The notes: a model not told the origin generated them from the sequence alone. A stretch of DNA of 64,000 bases from Tetrapyrgos nigripes (GCA_013368315.1 JAACJM010000010.1:744001-808000), one strand, 5' to 3'; positions 33,176-45,391 are shown, counted from the first letter of the stretch. Made by a program: numbers and translations.

Positions 33176-34516
33176 GATGGGTCCAGGATCACACCATGAC
33201 ACATTGGAAGACCATATTGGGCATTGGAATTGGTAAGTCCACCTACCCTGCTTTTGATAAAGTTCTGAAGACCATTTTTAGGCTGCTCAATGCAGTGTCT
33301 GAGTTTGATAAGCAATCAGCCTGATGGATAGATTTCAATGAAAGGCAAAGGGAGTTTGCCCCAACCTGGAAGAAACTCATTGATGACTATGAACTTAAGC
33401 TCACTGACAAGAATCCCTATGCCTTTCCCTATCAGGGTAAGTTATCTTTTCAGATGCTTTTTCAAAAGTCAGCTGTGATCACATTGTCATCAGCAGCTTT
33501 TGAAAAAGTTGGGTGGTTTACCACCACTGCTTTATCTAAAGTTACTAATTGTTTATTATGTTGCACAGGCTCTTGAAGACACTGCAGAGTGTACATTTGG
33601 AGCTGGCAAAAGAGGCAGAGAAGATGGCAAAAGAGGACCTCAGGAACGAGGAGGCACAGGAGATCTCTGAGACCTCCAGTGGGACTGAGAGTGAGATTGA
33701 TGGGGATGAGGTGCTTGAGGAACTGGATGGGACCAGTCTAGGGGAATTCATCTTTTTTGGACTTGAAATTGAGCATCAGCAGTATGTGATTAATTCAATT
33801 TCTTCTCATAAGTCTTTGTTGTTTCTCAACATTAGTTTACCAGGCTTCAGCTTCATCTAGACATCCAAAGAGTCCAAACACCCACCACAAAGCAATTGAG
33901 TGCATTGGTTGACCGACGAACCAAACTACTCCAGCAAATCAAATGTTTCTGGGTGATGCAGCTTATGTACACTCCAAAATCTCTCCAGTTACTTGCCACA
34001 CATCCTTCATCAGATATCAATGCTGAAGACATCCTGCTCTATCTCCCCTCAAATCTGAATCCTAAGGACAGTCCATCCAGGGTAGCCTCTATGGAAAGTC
34101 GGCTACGTGAAGGGCAGCTCAATGAGCACTTGAACCAGCTTCAGCTGGCACTACTGGTCAAGAAGAGGCTTCTTACCCATAAGAAGGTCAATGCCCGTAA
34201 CCAAGGAATGACAACCAACTGTCAAGATGGAAAAATCAAATTTGCTGCTGGGATGTACAGAGCAGCTTGGAATGCTAGGTTGAGTATAGTTGGTTGGAAT
34301 GAACTCCTAGATGAACACATTGTGTGTATGGAGGACCTACAGAATGAGGAGAAAAGAAGGGTAAAAGCTGCAAAGGGACAGAGGAAGCAGGCAGCTGAAA
34401 GGTTGCTCGCAGGAGAGAATCCAGTCTCAGGTGCCTGGGAAAAAACTAGGGAAGTGTCCTGGATATGGAGAGCAACAAGTCAAGGTGAACTGGAAACAGA
34501 CAAAGATTTATACATT

Positions 34517-36094
34517 GGTGAGCTTTTCCATCACTTTTGCAAAAGACCCAAAGTTAGGCTTCTGTTCATCAGAGACTTTTGCAAATGCAGCTCAGAGGCA
34601 TCCTACTTCTCACCAGGGCTGGCTTCTGTTCATTGGAGACTTTTGCAAATAAGCTCTGATGCATCCTGCCTCTTACTTCTCGCCTTGCTTTTGGAAAAAA
34701 CCCAGGGCTGGCTTCTGTTCATTGGAGACTTTTGCAAATGAAGCTCTGATGCATCCTGCCTCTTCTTTCCTCGCCTTTGCAAAAGACTCAGTGCTGGTTT
34801 CTGTTCATCAGAGACTTTTGCAAATGCAGTGCTGATGCTTCCTACTTCTTTTTCCCTTGCTTTTGCAAATGCAGCTCTGATGCACCCTGACACTTCTTCT
34901 CTCACTTTTGCAGGAGACACAGTACCAGGCTTCTGTTCATTGGAGACTTTCAAATGAAGCTCCAATGCACCCTACTTCTTTTTCCCTCACTTTTGCAAAT
35001 GCAGCTCTGATGCACCCTGTCTCTTCTTTCCTCGCTTTTTCAATGGACTCAGTGGGATTGCGTTCATCGGAGACTTTTGCAAATGTGGCTCTGATGCAAC
35101 CTACCTCTTCCCTTGCTTTTGCAAAAGACCCAGTGCTGGGCTTTGTTGATCAGACATTTTTGCAAATGCAGCTCTGATGCACCCTGCCTCTTTTTCCCTC
35201 ACTTTTGCAACAGACTTAGTGCTGGGCTTGTGTTCATCAGAGACTTTTGCAAATGCAGCTCTGATGCTCCCTACTTCCTTTTCCTCGCTTTTGCAAAGGA
35301 CTCAGTGCTGGGCTTTTGTTAAACAACACTTTTGCAAATGTAGCTCTGATGCAACCTACCTCTTCTTCCCTTGCTTTTGCAAGAGACCCACTGCTGGGCT
35401 TTGTTGATCTGACACTTTTGCAAATGCAGCTCTGATGTGTCCTGTCTCTTCTTTCCTCACTTTTGCAATGGACTCAGTGGGATTTTGTTCATTGGACACT
35501 TTTGCAAATGCAGCTCAGATGCAACCTACCTCTTCTTCCCTTGCTTTTGCAAAAGATCCAGTGCTGGGCTTTTTTGATCAGACATTTTTGGAAATGCAGC
35601 TCTGATGCATCCTGCCTCTTCTTCCCTTGCTTTGGCTTGTGTTCATCAGAGACTTTTGCAAATGCAGCTCTGATGCTCCCTACTTCTTTTTCCCTCGCTT
35701 TTCCAAAGGACCCAGTGTTGGGCTTTTGTTAAATGACACTTTTGCAAATGCAACTCCATTGAACCCTTCCTCTTCTTCCCTCACCTTTGTAAAAGACCTA
35801 GTGCTAGTTTCTGTTCATCGGAGCCTTTTGCAAATGCAGCTCTGATACAACCTATCTCTTCTTTCCTCGCTTTTGCAAAAGACTCACTGCTGGGCTTTGT
35901 TGATCAGACACTTTTGCAAATGCAGCTCTGATGCATCTTGCCTCTTCTTCTCTCGATTTTTCAAAAGGCCTAGTCTTGGCCTTTGGTTCATCAGACACTT
36001 TTGCAAATGTAACCCCCTCTCCCTTTTCTTTTACCATTACTTTTGCAAATGCTGAACTATTGGAAGTACTCACAAGTAGTTTTTTTAACTCCCA
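34517..36094 (+). repeat. Satellite array inside a KDZ intron
   Basis: Between the KDZ exon ending DLYIG (GTGAGC donor near 34517) and the exon beginning LQIEWCKHYAR (acceptor near 36094), the intron holds about 14 imperfect units of roughly 100 to 120 bp. Each carries CTTTTGCAAAAGACYCAGTG, a GGGCTT-GTT-ATCAGA stretch, CTTTTGCAAATGCAGCTCTG, and ATGCACCCTGCCTCTTCTT. The palindrome CTTTTGCAAAAG is the most conserved part. Weak reading frames across it are an effect of the repeat. Confidence 0.9.
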
Positions 36095-36632
36095 GGTCTT
36101 CAAATTGAATGGTGCAAACATTATGCGAGGCTTAAAAGGTGGAGGGAGGAGATTCTGCTGTTGCAGGAGGAAATGAGAAGGACTCTGGAAACACTGAGAT
36201 GGGAGGCAAACCAGTGGGAGGAGAGAGCAAAGATTGATACCTTTGAGGGAGAGAGACTGGAAGGTTCTGCTGCATATGTCTATCAGCAGGCAGATATTCA
36301 TTGAGAGCTCGCCAATCAATTTGAGACTACAAGCCTAACATTCACATTCTGTTTGATGACAGTGATGACAATGACAACAGTATGGAAGTGGACAATGGTG
36401 CTGGCAGTGGAGATGAAGAACTGGAGGAGCAGGAGGACACCACTAGGCATGCATCTGATCACACAGACACTGATAGTGAGGATGAGGAGAGCTGAAAGGA
36501 CCAGCTGCAGGAAACAGAGGAGGGCAAGCTCAATGAAGAGGAGGTCATGAATGTTGAAGATGATTATATGGAGGACGAAGCAAGCCCGTCCTTGAAGGAG
36601 ATGCTAGCAGCTGTGGAGGAGTCCCAGCTATA

Positions 36633-37599
36633 GTTCAGTTTTGTGGTTATCCAGAGCTTTAGATAAAGTTGTCAGATCTGTCTTTGTTTTATATGTCCTC
36701 AACCTGTTGGGACCTTTTGCAAAAGTCACTCAAAAATATGGTCCAGCTGAGGTGCTGACAAGCCACCAGTGCTGCTTGCCTAATTAATGCCAAAATATTG
36801 ATTTAATGGTCACCTGGCCTTGGTATTACCATATTTGGAAGGAACTACACGGCCTGAAGACCTGCTCAAAATTCACCAGAACTTTTGCAAAGCATGTTCA
36901 GTGATATTTTCCAGACTTTTCCAAAAGTATTACTACATCTGGTGATCTATATTCATCGGTGATGTGTAGAAATTCTCTAAATAGATTTCGTCTAGTGGTG
37001 AGAGAGAGGTAGCTAGTGGTTTCCAAAGGTCTAACTGTTCCTGTTAAACTAGGTCTCTGGGGTTTGTCCTTTGGCTTCTTTCCAGCTGCCTTTCTGGTCA
37101 ATTCTCTCACCTTTTCTCTCACCAGAGGTTTTGTAGGGTATGGATTGTAAACAGGGGACGCGTTTGATTCGATCAGCCTAGTGAAACTAGATGCTGATGA
37201 CTGGAAGGATCTGTATCAGGCTTCCAGTATTTGCTTGCACGGAGTAACTGATTGTCTTTTTTGAGACCTCTGAGCTCTGACAGCTTTTGATTGTAAGCGT
37301 TAGCTTGAGTGTGCTTATAGTAGTAAGTTAAACTGAGAAATGGAACACCCTTGAGGTGCCCAGCTCCAGTATAATAGGTGGTTTTTGTAATTAAGTGCTA
37401 GGAACTACATCCAAACACAAAACTGTATACAAATGTAAATGAGATGAGTGTTCCGAGTAGTCAGAGTACTCAAACTCCCAGTTTACTTGTACTATAAGTA
37501 CTTTTGATTGGGGTTTTTAAATGAAGTTAGGGCTTAGCATGCGACACAATAAACACAAGTTTAACACCAAATAAAACACTTAATAGACCAAAAGGTGAA
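36633..37599. other. KDZ 3' flank and unassigned sequence
   Basis: To about 36930 the flank keeps the KDZ motif (CTTTTGCAAAAG at about 36715; variants near 36880 and 36915), so this is probably the element's subterminal region. From 36940 to 37330 the minus strand has a nearly open stretch (KPQRPSLTGTVRPLETTSYL, LRASKYWKPDTDPSSHQHLV) that may be a retroelement fragment. I recognise no family. 37340-37600 shows nothing. Confidence 0.4.
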
Positions 37600-39400
37600 T
37601 TCCAGGGTTACTATATCTATTGGCCAAAGAAGAAATCCATCATTGTTGAATAGAACATTTAATTCACGAATCAACTGATCCAACTCAGTGAGGAGGAGGA
37701 TAATGATTTCATCAATTTGGAACAAAAGGTTGATCCCGTTATCAAAATTACCGAATCCATCACACCAAAATTGTCACCAGATCCATGACGAAGAAGACAG
37801 GAGGAGTAGAATCTGCCAAATTGCTTACCGCTAGTCTTGCTTAGGTTACATCCAAACTTGAAGCTTATGACCCACTTTCAGTTGTGGAAGCGAAACATCA
37901 ATCAGATTGGCCCAAATGGAAGGAAGCTATGGAAGAAGAGATGAGGAGGCATAAGGAATGAGGGACATTCATTCCAGTCTACGCACCATCAGACACCAAC
38001 ATTCTTACTGGAAAATGGGTTTATAGGATGAAGAAGGACAAACATAGAAAGGTCAAGGAACATCAGAAGTTGACTATTTCCCAGATGAAACATTCACATC
38101 AGTCGCCAAGATGACATCAGGACATAATATTGTAACATGGAAGTTCACCAAATGGATGTCAAATCAGCATATCTTTATGGCAAAACTGATCCCAATGAAA
38201 ATATATTCATGAAACCACCTCCCAGCATCAAGATGGCAGGTGTCAAACCTGGTCAAGTACTCCGTCTTTGATTAGCTCTCTACGGACTCAAACAAGCTGA
38301 ACGCTGTTGGTATCTACAATTCTGTGAAATCATGAAAGACATCGGACTCACACACTCTAACTTTGATCACGCCGTCTTTTACTGACTCAATCCATTCATC
38401 ATTCTATTCATTCATGTTGACGACATGACATTGGTTACTGATACTATGGCAGATATGGAGAAGTTAAAGAAGAAGATTAGAGAGAAGGTAGAAGTCACAG
38501 GATGTTAGGAATTGAGGAATGCACACTCCAGATGTCACAACAATCCTACATTGACTCAATCATTGCATGTTACAGATTCACTGACACCAAACCTGTCTCT
38601 ATACCATTCGATCCACACACTCGCTTATTGACATCACAAAGTCCTACTACTGTCGAAGAAATTGCCCAGATGCGTGACAAACCATATCGAGAAGCTTTAG
38701 GTGCTTTACAATATCTACATCATGCTACATGCCTAGATCTCACTTATTCAGTATCACATAATCCAGGCATCACACACTGGAATGCTTTACGATGCGTATT
38801 CACTTATCTCAAATCAACAAAGGATCATTGGTTGACTTATGGAAAGAAGCAGATGGACATTATTGGAATGTCTAACGAGGTTATGTCTTCATGCTCAATG
38901 GTGGAGCTATATCTTGGTCTTCTAAACTCCACTACTGAAGCCGAATACATTGCTCTATCTCATGCTGCCAAGGAAGCCATATGGACTCGAAACTTCATAT
39001 CTGAAATCTTTGGATCTATCACCGATCCTATTCTTATCCACTCAGACAACCAATTGGCTATCACACTCGCTAAGGATGACTGTTATCATGCCTGCACCAA
39101 ACACATCAACATCCATTACCACTTTATTTGCTATGTCATTGAAGAAGGCAAAATTCAACTTTCATATTGCCCCACCGACAAAATGACTGCCGACATTTTC
39201 ATCAAGGCTTTACCATCTCTCAAAGCCAAACACTTCGCTTCGTTTGAGGAGGAGTGTTGGAATTTTGTATTGACTTATACTTACAACAAACGATCATATC
39301 TTTCTCTCCACTTTATTAGTATACATGATCCACTTGTTTCTACATATGCACCACTTACTTTCTGTTATACTCCATACTTACATTGTCTCTTACATTGTTG
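37600..39400 (+). pseudogene. Ty1/copia reverse transcriptase and RNase H, 5' truncated
   Basis: Plus-strand pieces: WPKWKEAMEEEM, LTGKWVYRMKKDK, HQMDVKSAYLYGK, LALYGLKQAERCWYLQF and FIHVDDMTLV (the YVDD-type box). Then the RNase H part: YREALGALQYLHHATCLDLT, NSTTEAEYIALSHAAKEAIW and LPSLKAKHFASFEEECWN. Stops and frameshifts are frequent in the RT part, including TGA at 38269-38271 before LALYGLKQA, while the last 299 codons are open. Gag and integrase are missing. It is not the other half of the copia element at 17-20 kb: strand and LTR differ. Confidence 0.87.
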
Positions 39401-39585
39401 ACTCCGAACTGATATCAGACATTACATTGTAGTATCCGCTTTTCTCTACTGTGTAGCCACAGTAGCTAACAGTATAAATACTTAGTAGTTTACTGTCTAT
39501 ACCTCTAGAGCCACAATAGTATTCGTCGCCTTGCTTGTTTAACAAGTGTCCTCATATTCATTTATTCTCATATCCTTGACCTTCA
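39255..39585 (+). repeat. 3' LTR of the second copia element
   Basis: Starts TGTTGGAATTTTGTATTGAC directly after a purine tract GAGGAGGAG (39246-39254), the usual polypurine tract position. It contains a TATAAATA-like stretch (39471-39478). The end is not fixed; about 39585 is an estimate. Confidence 0.65.
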
Positions 39586-39599
39586 AGCTCAGGCCGCCC

Positions 39600-40480
39600 A
39601 AAGCAGTATGAAGAGCAATGTGTTTAAGGCAGCATCTGCAGTCGTCTGAGGCCCAGCAGGAGTGGGGAGGTGTTCTAGCTCATCAAACAATTCATTGAGA
39701 TGAACACGAGCCAGTAGTGGATCTGCGAGAGCATCCCAGTCAATTGGCTACAGAGTTCAATGAGTATTGAGTTGTTATTCATTCTTTGATCACATTAACT
39801 CACTTTTGCAGCGCTCTCTTGCTCTGCATTTATCACTCCCACCTGGTTCACCTGAGACAGAGTTGTGATCAGAGGCTGGTAGTCAGGATGGGAAAATCTC
39901 TTCCATGTCTGAGTCAGACTTTGACGAGGTGGTCTCAGCCTCAGTCTCAGTGCTATCATCTGCAGACTCCTCTGCAAGCCGAGTTGCTTGAAAAAGTCGC
40001 TGATCAAGACTCTGCCCTCCTTTATGAATTTTTCATGTTTGACTTTGTGCTTGTGCCAGTGTAATGCCTGGGCTGTTTGGGTTTCTTGGCCTTGTGTTCC
40101 TCCTCTCATGAGTGAGCCTCCAGTTGCACCTGCTGCATGAACCTCCTGAATTTTCCCAATGTGGCTTCATCACTGATTTCTTCATCCTCGCCTGGTTTGT
40201 CTTCCTCAGATTCAGAATCAGACTCAGCCTCTGGGACTTCACCTAGCTCCTCCAAAGCCACATAGCAACTGATTATCTTGTCAACACCCTGAACTTCATC
40301 ATCACCTTCATCATTAGCAGGTGGTGCATTGCATATCCAAAGCAGACAGCTGCAACAGGGCAGGCTGGTTGAAAGTCTTCTGGGAGTGAAGGAATGTTGG
40401 GAGAGGGTGCAGCTCGTGCCTTTCAGGCATTCTCAGCACAAGATTTAGCACTGGCTTTGGCCTGGGGCATTTTTTGTCAG
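39600..40480 (-). pseudogene. Hypothetical mushroom protein remnant
   Basis: On the minus strand an ATG near 40466 (MPQAKASAKSCAENA) is followed by TGA, a Pro-rich stretch (APSPNIPSLPEDFQPACPVA) and an acidic segment (ESDSESEEDKPGEDEEISDE). A basic segment ending RHYTGTSTKS, then KHEKFIKEGRVLISDFFKQL after a break near 40035, follows the RYxGxSxxTxxRxxxK...DxFF pattern of many unnamed mushroom proteins found near transposons. Frame changes make it non-functional as read. Confidence 0.4.
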
Positions 40481-40649
40481 CTCTTTCTTTTTAGGTATTA
40501 TATAAGGTCAAATAACTTGGGAAAATAAGGGTCCAAGACCTCCTTTCTTTTAATCATTTTGTACTAGTACATTGCCTAAATACATTGTATAAAGTTATAT
40601 GAAGAAAAACAACAAAATGATCAAGCAGAATGTCCTTGACGATAAGGAC

Positions 40650-41220
40650 AGATTTGGCTTACATAAGGGAACCTGTTCCTAGTGTCACCTATCTTAGACA
40701 TAAGTAATTTTGCACCAAATGGATGTGAATTTTGAGTCTCAGGTAGCCCATGAAGATGTACAGAGATAAGTCTGTAGCAGTATCCTTTGTGAACTTGCAA
40801 AGTGAGTCAGCAAATTATAACCCATAGATAATTAAATCCTTTGACCTCAGGAAAAGGACCAATGAAGTCCATCTCAATGGATTACTAGGGTCATGTAGGA
40901 ATTGGTAAGGGGTGTAATTTCCCCATAGGTAGATGATTGCTAACCTTAGAGCGATTGCAAAATTTGTCACTCATATCATATATACCAGGCCACCAGTACC
41001 AACACTAAATATATATAATCAGCAGTCCATTGGGGACCAAAGTGACCTACAGTTAGGTGGCTCTAAGAGATTGTGTAGTTTTGGGTACTTCAGGTACACA
41101 TAGTTTTTGGTCTAAATATAACCATCATGAACCATAAATCTTGGGTGATCCTTAGGCTTGAGGAGAATTTTACAAAGCAGTTTATCGTAGTTATAGTTCT
41201 CTTTCAGATCAGCTAAAAAC
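40650..41220 (-). pseudogene. Ty3/gypsy integrase fragment, minus strand
   Basis: Degraded minus-strand sequence reads NYDKLLCKILLKPKDHPRF, then in shifting frames a WTSL/EMDFIGPFPEVKGFNYLWV-like piece, as in gypsy integrase (zinc-finger region, then start of the core). Many stops. Opposite orientation to the gypsy fragment that follows, so a separate insertion. Confidence 0.55.
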
Positions 41221-41229
41221 TGGTTGTCT

Positions 41230-42830
41230 GAATTGATAAGCTTAAGGAACTGGTGGCTTCTGCTCCTGCCTTACAGCCTATTGATTATTTGTCAGACCTA
41301 CCAGTTTACTTATCAGTTGACTCAAGTATCCATGGTTGTGGATTTATTTTATCCCAACTTGATGAACTTGGTCACTGTCACCCTGCTCATTATGGTTCCA
41401 TCCCATTTAATGAGAGAGAATCTCAATACTTTCAACCCAAATTGGAACTATATGGTTTTTTCTGTGCCCTGTGACACTAGTGTTTATTTCTCATTGTAGA
41501 TGTTAAGTATATCTCAGGAATGCTCAATGAACCCGATATGCAACCCAATGCCACTATTAACCACTGGATCCAAGGCATATTATTATTTGACTTTACACTT
41601 ATTCATATACCTGCTGCTAAACATGCTGGTCCAGATGCATTATCCTGCAGAGAATTAGCAGAGGATGAAACTGTCAATGAGGATTATGATAATGAATGGC
41701 TAGATGATCTAGCATTATGTATCAAGACCCCTCTAACTCCTCATGACCTTTCTAATGCCCATGAATTTTGCAGTTCAAATATTGCAGATCCAGCCTCAGT
41801 ATTCACCCTCTCAGACCCTACCCATGCTTCCTCATTCAAAATTTCCCCAGCAGATGACCAACTCCATGAAATTCATAGGTTCTTAATTACCATGCAATTT
41901 CCAAATCTGCCTGAAGATCCAAAGAAATGCATGCAAACTAAATGCTGCTTCCTTCAATCTGCTAAGGATAGAATGTTGTACAGGCATAAAGGCTTAGACT
42001 TGCCACAGAGAGTTGTCTTTGATCCCCAAACTTGTTTATGCATTATGACTGAAACTCATTAAAAGCTTGGCCATAGGGAAATTGAAGCTACTTACCATAC
42101 TATCGAATTACGATTCTGGTGGCCTCATATGAGGCTACATATTTGCCACATCAGCATTTAGATATCCCTGTCACAATTTTCCAGAAGCTTTACCTTGATG
42201 TTATGTTCATGCCCAAAGCTTGAGGTTACCGCCATATTGTATGTGGGTTTTGTGAGGCTAGAGCTGAGGCTATTGCCAAATTCTTCTGGGAACAAATTTA
42301 TTGCTGCTATGGAGTTATTGAGGAGGTCAGAAATGAAAGAAGCCTTTGCTATTCTTTTGCACAGACTTAATATTGCTCAAGTCAGAATTAGTCCATATAA
42401 TTCTTGTGCAAATGGTGTAGTAGAGCATGGACATTTCATTATCAGAGAGTCTTTAATTAGATCTTGTGATGGTCGACTCTCAAGATGGCCCGACTTGCTT
42501 TCCATTGCAGTATTTGCTGATTGCATTACTATTTGCTGCCAAACTGGATTTTCCCCATATTACATATTACATGGCACACATCTCCTCCTGTCCTTTGATC
42601 TGACAGAAGCTGATGAAGAATTGCTCACACTTCATATTTGCCAAATTGAATCTCACCCCAAAGATATTCAAGCTGCTGCTGAAACTTTGAAGGCAAACAG
42701 GTTTAAATCCAAGGCTCAGTTTGAGCACCATGCTAGAAGACATCTCTTTACTGAGAATTTTCAGACAGGTCAATTAGTATTGGTGCACAATTCTAGAATC
42801 GCAAATGACCTCGTTGGTTAGGTCCTTATG
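41230..42830 (+). pseudogene. Ty3/gypsy RNase H and integrase fragment
   Basis: RNase H: DLPVYLSVDSSIHGCGFILS and HYGSIPFNERESQYFQPKLE, then AKHAGPDALSCRELAEDE. Integrase: GHREIEATYHTIELRFWWPH and later ISPYNSCANGVVEHGHF, which contains the expected Glu region. Then ARRHLFTENFQTGQLVLVHN. Frameshifts and stops between pieces (for example near 41480 and 42060). No reverse transcriptase and no LTR identified at either side. Confidence 0.78.
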
Positions 42831-43454
42831 CTATTGTCAGATGTACTAAAGGTGGTGTCTAAGGCATTGCAGCAACTAGGCTTTTACCCCTGCTCTACAG
42901 AAACTTGCTGATGGTTTGCCTCCTGTTGATGAACCTCTTGAAACAGATATGCCTGAAAAAATATTTGATGCTGCCCTGGATGAACTCTTGGATTCTGATG
43001 ATGATAATTGATGCAGACTGCACTACTAGAGACAGTAGCATTCTCTGGTCCTGCATGGATGTGATGCCACATTGTGGTGTCATCATAAATCACTCAGATT
43101 GTGCCCATGGTCATCACATGTCTATGACTTACTAATCAGGTAAATTATGTGGTCATCACATGACTACTCTAATCCAGATGCAAAGCAGATGTAAACCATT
43201 TAGTGCAGTGTGCTGCTGAAGGGATACGAGACCCGATACTGAAGGCCTTGTATGTAAATTTAACATCCTAACCAGTGCCATAAATCATAAAATGAGCTCA
43301 TCCATCAACTCCAACTAATTGACTGATTACATGTATTTTGTCTGCTACCTGGCTCCAGCATATGGAAGTCCATTAGAACGCTGAGTTCAATAATTGCACC
43401 TTCTGTGACTGATTTGAGGTTTGGCTGCAAGTGGTTGTTGTAGGGCCACCAACT
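42831..43454. other. Gap after the gypsy fragment
   Basis: The first 180 bp continue the gypsy frame weakly (LLPLLYRNLLMVCLLLMNLL). The rest, with GGATACGAGACCCGATACTG near 43219, may be LTR sequence but no ends can be set. Confidence 0.3.
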
Positions 43455-43455
43455 T

Positions 43456-43565
43456 TTCAAGCAACAGGTCAAGCAACAGGTCAAGCAACACTCAAGCAAC
43501 ACTCAAGCAACGTCAAGCAACACTCAAGCAACATCAAGCAACAGTCAAGCAACATCCAGCAACAG
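43456..43565 (+). repeat. CAAGCAAC array 1
   Basis: About ten units of 9 to 12 bp (CAAGCAAC plus GT, AGT, ACT, AT or AGGT). Confidence 0.9.
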
Positions 43566-44519
43566 CAAACCAACAGTGGAACAACATTTAAGTGCTATTA
43601 AAACCTATTGAAGTCATATTGAAGTCACTAGCATTGGCCTCAAAAAAATCACTACATAAATCAGGTTTAAAATTCAATCTGTGCTCAAAAGTCATTGGGC
43701 ACTGCTACTGTCACTCAAGCTACCCTGGCTCAAGTAGCTTGAGGGTAGCCTGACTTCTAATTTTAGTGTGGCTGTGCTTATCCCAGTCTACTCAACTTCA
43801 CTACACTTCATTGTACAACAAATTACTTGCATTGAAAGGTTCATTTATTGAGGAGATGGATATCATACTTACCACACCCTTTACTGCAAACTGGTTTAGC
43901 CTCTTCTGAGTCTCAAATGCTCAGTTTTGCTAGATTTTCCCAGCTGTATTAGATAGCTTGCTTTTTAAATATGCTAACTCAGAGAGAACAGAAACATCCT
44001 TATCAATGAGCTTTTATAATACAGAGACAATTGCAGTAGTTAGTGAACAGCACAGGTACCCTACAGATACTTTTGAGCTGACCCATACCTGAACAGGTAT
44101 GGGTTTTCAGCAGGTCTGGTGGGTAACCCATCTGTTCTTGAGTGTGTCTAACTATTCTAATTCATTCCATATAATTACTAGCTGTGTCACCTACTATACT
44201 TATTGGCAGGTCAGACACCATATAAGTAATTGATATTTAGATGTAATGTACATGAACAGTAGTAGTAAGGAATTTTGAGTGGCAGATACAATGGGTCTGC
44301 CTCTACTGGTACAGGTCAGCACAGGTTTCCAAATCCATACCAGTGAGACCTGTACCCCACAACCTGCAGCAACCCATTGGCAATAGTTAAGCAAGCCAGA
44401 AAATATTCTGAAATTCAGACATATAAAAGGTGTTTCACAGATGTATAAGCAGATAGCTCAAGAGTAGTTGGAGGTGGCCTGAATGTGGCTTGAGTGATAG
44501 CTTCAATTGTAGTGGCACA

Positions 44520-44815
44520 GGCAACAGCCAAGTCACAGTCAAGCAATGGTCAAGCACCAGGTCAAGCAACATCAAGCAACACTCAAGCAACACTCAAGCA
44601 ACACTCAAGCAACACTCAAGCAACACTCAAGCAACAGTCAAGCAACGTCAAGGAACACTCAAGCAACACTCAAGCAACGTCAAGCAACAGTCAAGCAACA
44701 GTCAAGCAACGTCAAGGAACACTCAAGCAACATCAAGCAACAGTCAAGCAACATCCAACAACACTTCTCATAGGTCAAGCAACAGTCAAGCAACACTTAA
44801 GGGTAAGTTAAGCAA
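44520..44815 (+). repeat. CAAGCAAC array 2
   Basis: Roughly 25 units, mostly 10 or 11 bp apart, with a CACTTCTCATAGG interruption near 44763 that also occurs near 61365. Translated frames look like Ser/Asn/Gln repeats but are not genes. Confidence 0.9.
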
Positions 44816-45244
44816 CAGTATGAATAAAATATGGGCCACCAGCAATTCAAGCTACCAGCCTACTACTCCAAGTTAGCTATTACCTATTAAAGAGGCACAT
44901 AATGCTCAGACATACTTAGCATCCACATAGTTGTGAAATTAGCTGGATGAATGTGACAATAAATTTATTTTCTCAAACTTTATTTTCTATCTCTTCAATT
45001 TTAAAATTATGTACTTGACTGAGTGAAGGTTAAAGCAATTTGAAATGGAGAATGGGGTATGTATAAATGATATCTCCTCAATGAATGAGCCTTTCAATGT
45101 GAGTGACTTGCTGTAAAATGAAGTGTAGTGAACTTCACTACACTAGGATAAGCACAGCCACATCCAAAGTAGAAAGTCAAGCCATCCTCAGACTACTCTC
45201 AAGTGGATTGTACTCAAGCAACTTCCAAGTAATCTTCCAGCAGG

Positions 45245-45322
45245 GCCAAGCAACAGTCAAGCAACAGTCAAGCAATGTCAAGCAACAGTCAAGCAACTGT
45301 TGCTTGACCTGTTGCTTGAAAA
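45245..45322 (+). repeat. CAAGCAAC array 3 with inverted end
   Basis: Five direct units, then an inverted pair (TGTTGCTTGACCTGTTGCTT) that forms the right tip of the element. Confidence 0.9.
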
Positions 45323-45391
45323 ACCATATGCCTGGATTGTGCCATACAAGAGGTCACTCTCAATGCCGCCACTCTTTCCATCAAATCCCTT

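Larger units (their letters stand above)
25771..36632 (+). pseudogene. Second KDZ transposase gene, 5' truncated and split by Plavaka
   Basis: Plus-strand exons in family order: DGQAYF and MDWVKKMAEQKEV, then AGLCARHEMNLPNGIGATQI. Next VISYDIACQWSKNLIERLKK and GQTDSEGIERVWAGLGGVAT (26087-26347). After the 6.8-kb insertion, MGPGSHHDTLEDHIGHWNW with a GTAAGT donor (33178-33234). Then EFIFFGLEIEHQQ, VDRRTKLLQQIKCFWVMQLM, EWCKHYARLKRWREEILLLQ and LETLRWEANQWEE, with an acidic tail and stop at 36632. The N-terminal half, including CxC2 and the first catalytic Asp, is absent. Stops include TGA at 33322-33324 and TGA in ADIH*ELAN. One intron has grown to about 1.58 kb. Inactive. Confidence 0.88.
43455..45322. 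mobile_element. Non-autonomous element with CAAGCAAC-array ends
   Basis: Left end TTTTCAAGCAACAGGTCAAG (about 43456) and right end its inverse, CTTGACCTGTTGCTTGAAAA (about 45303-45322). Inside the ends, 43735-43900 and 45035-45215 are inverted copies (GTGGCTGTGCTTATCC, TCACTACACTTCATT, GAGGAGATG). A further array lies at 44520-44815. No transposase gene is present. No clear target duplication: the flanks are GCCACCAAC and ACCATATGC. Confidence 0.7.

Noticed and set aside
34896..36176. Several 60-90 codon frames on both strands with repeated ETFANAAL and CKCSSD patterns
   Set aside because: Translations of the intronic satellite; they lie between well-supported KDZ splice sites.
16850..39585. 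Copia pieces at 17-20 kb (gag-PR-INT) and 37.6-39.6 kb (RT-RH-LTR) as halves of one split element
   Set aside because: Opposite strands and different LTR starts (TGTTAGAGACG versus TGTTGGAATTTTG) indicate two families.
44490..44876. Gln/Ser/Asn-repeat frames (SSNTQATLKQ type)
   Set aside because: Reflect the CAAGCAAC array in three frames; equivalent frames appear at 57.1 and 61.5 kb.
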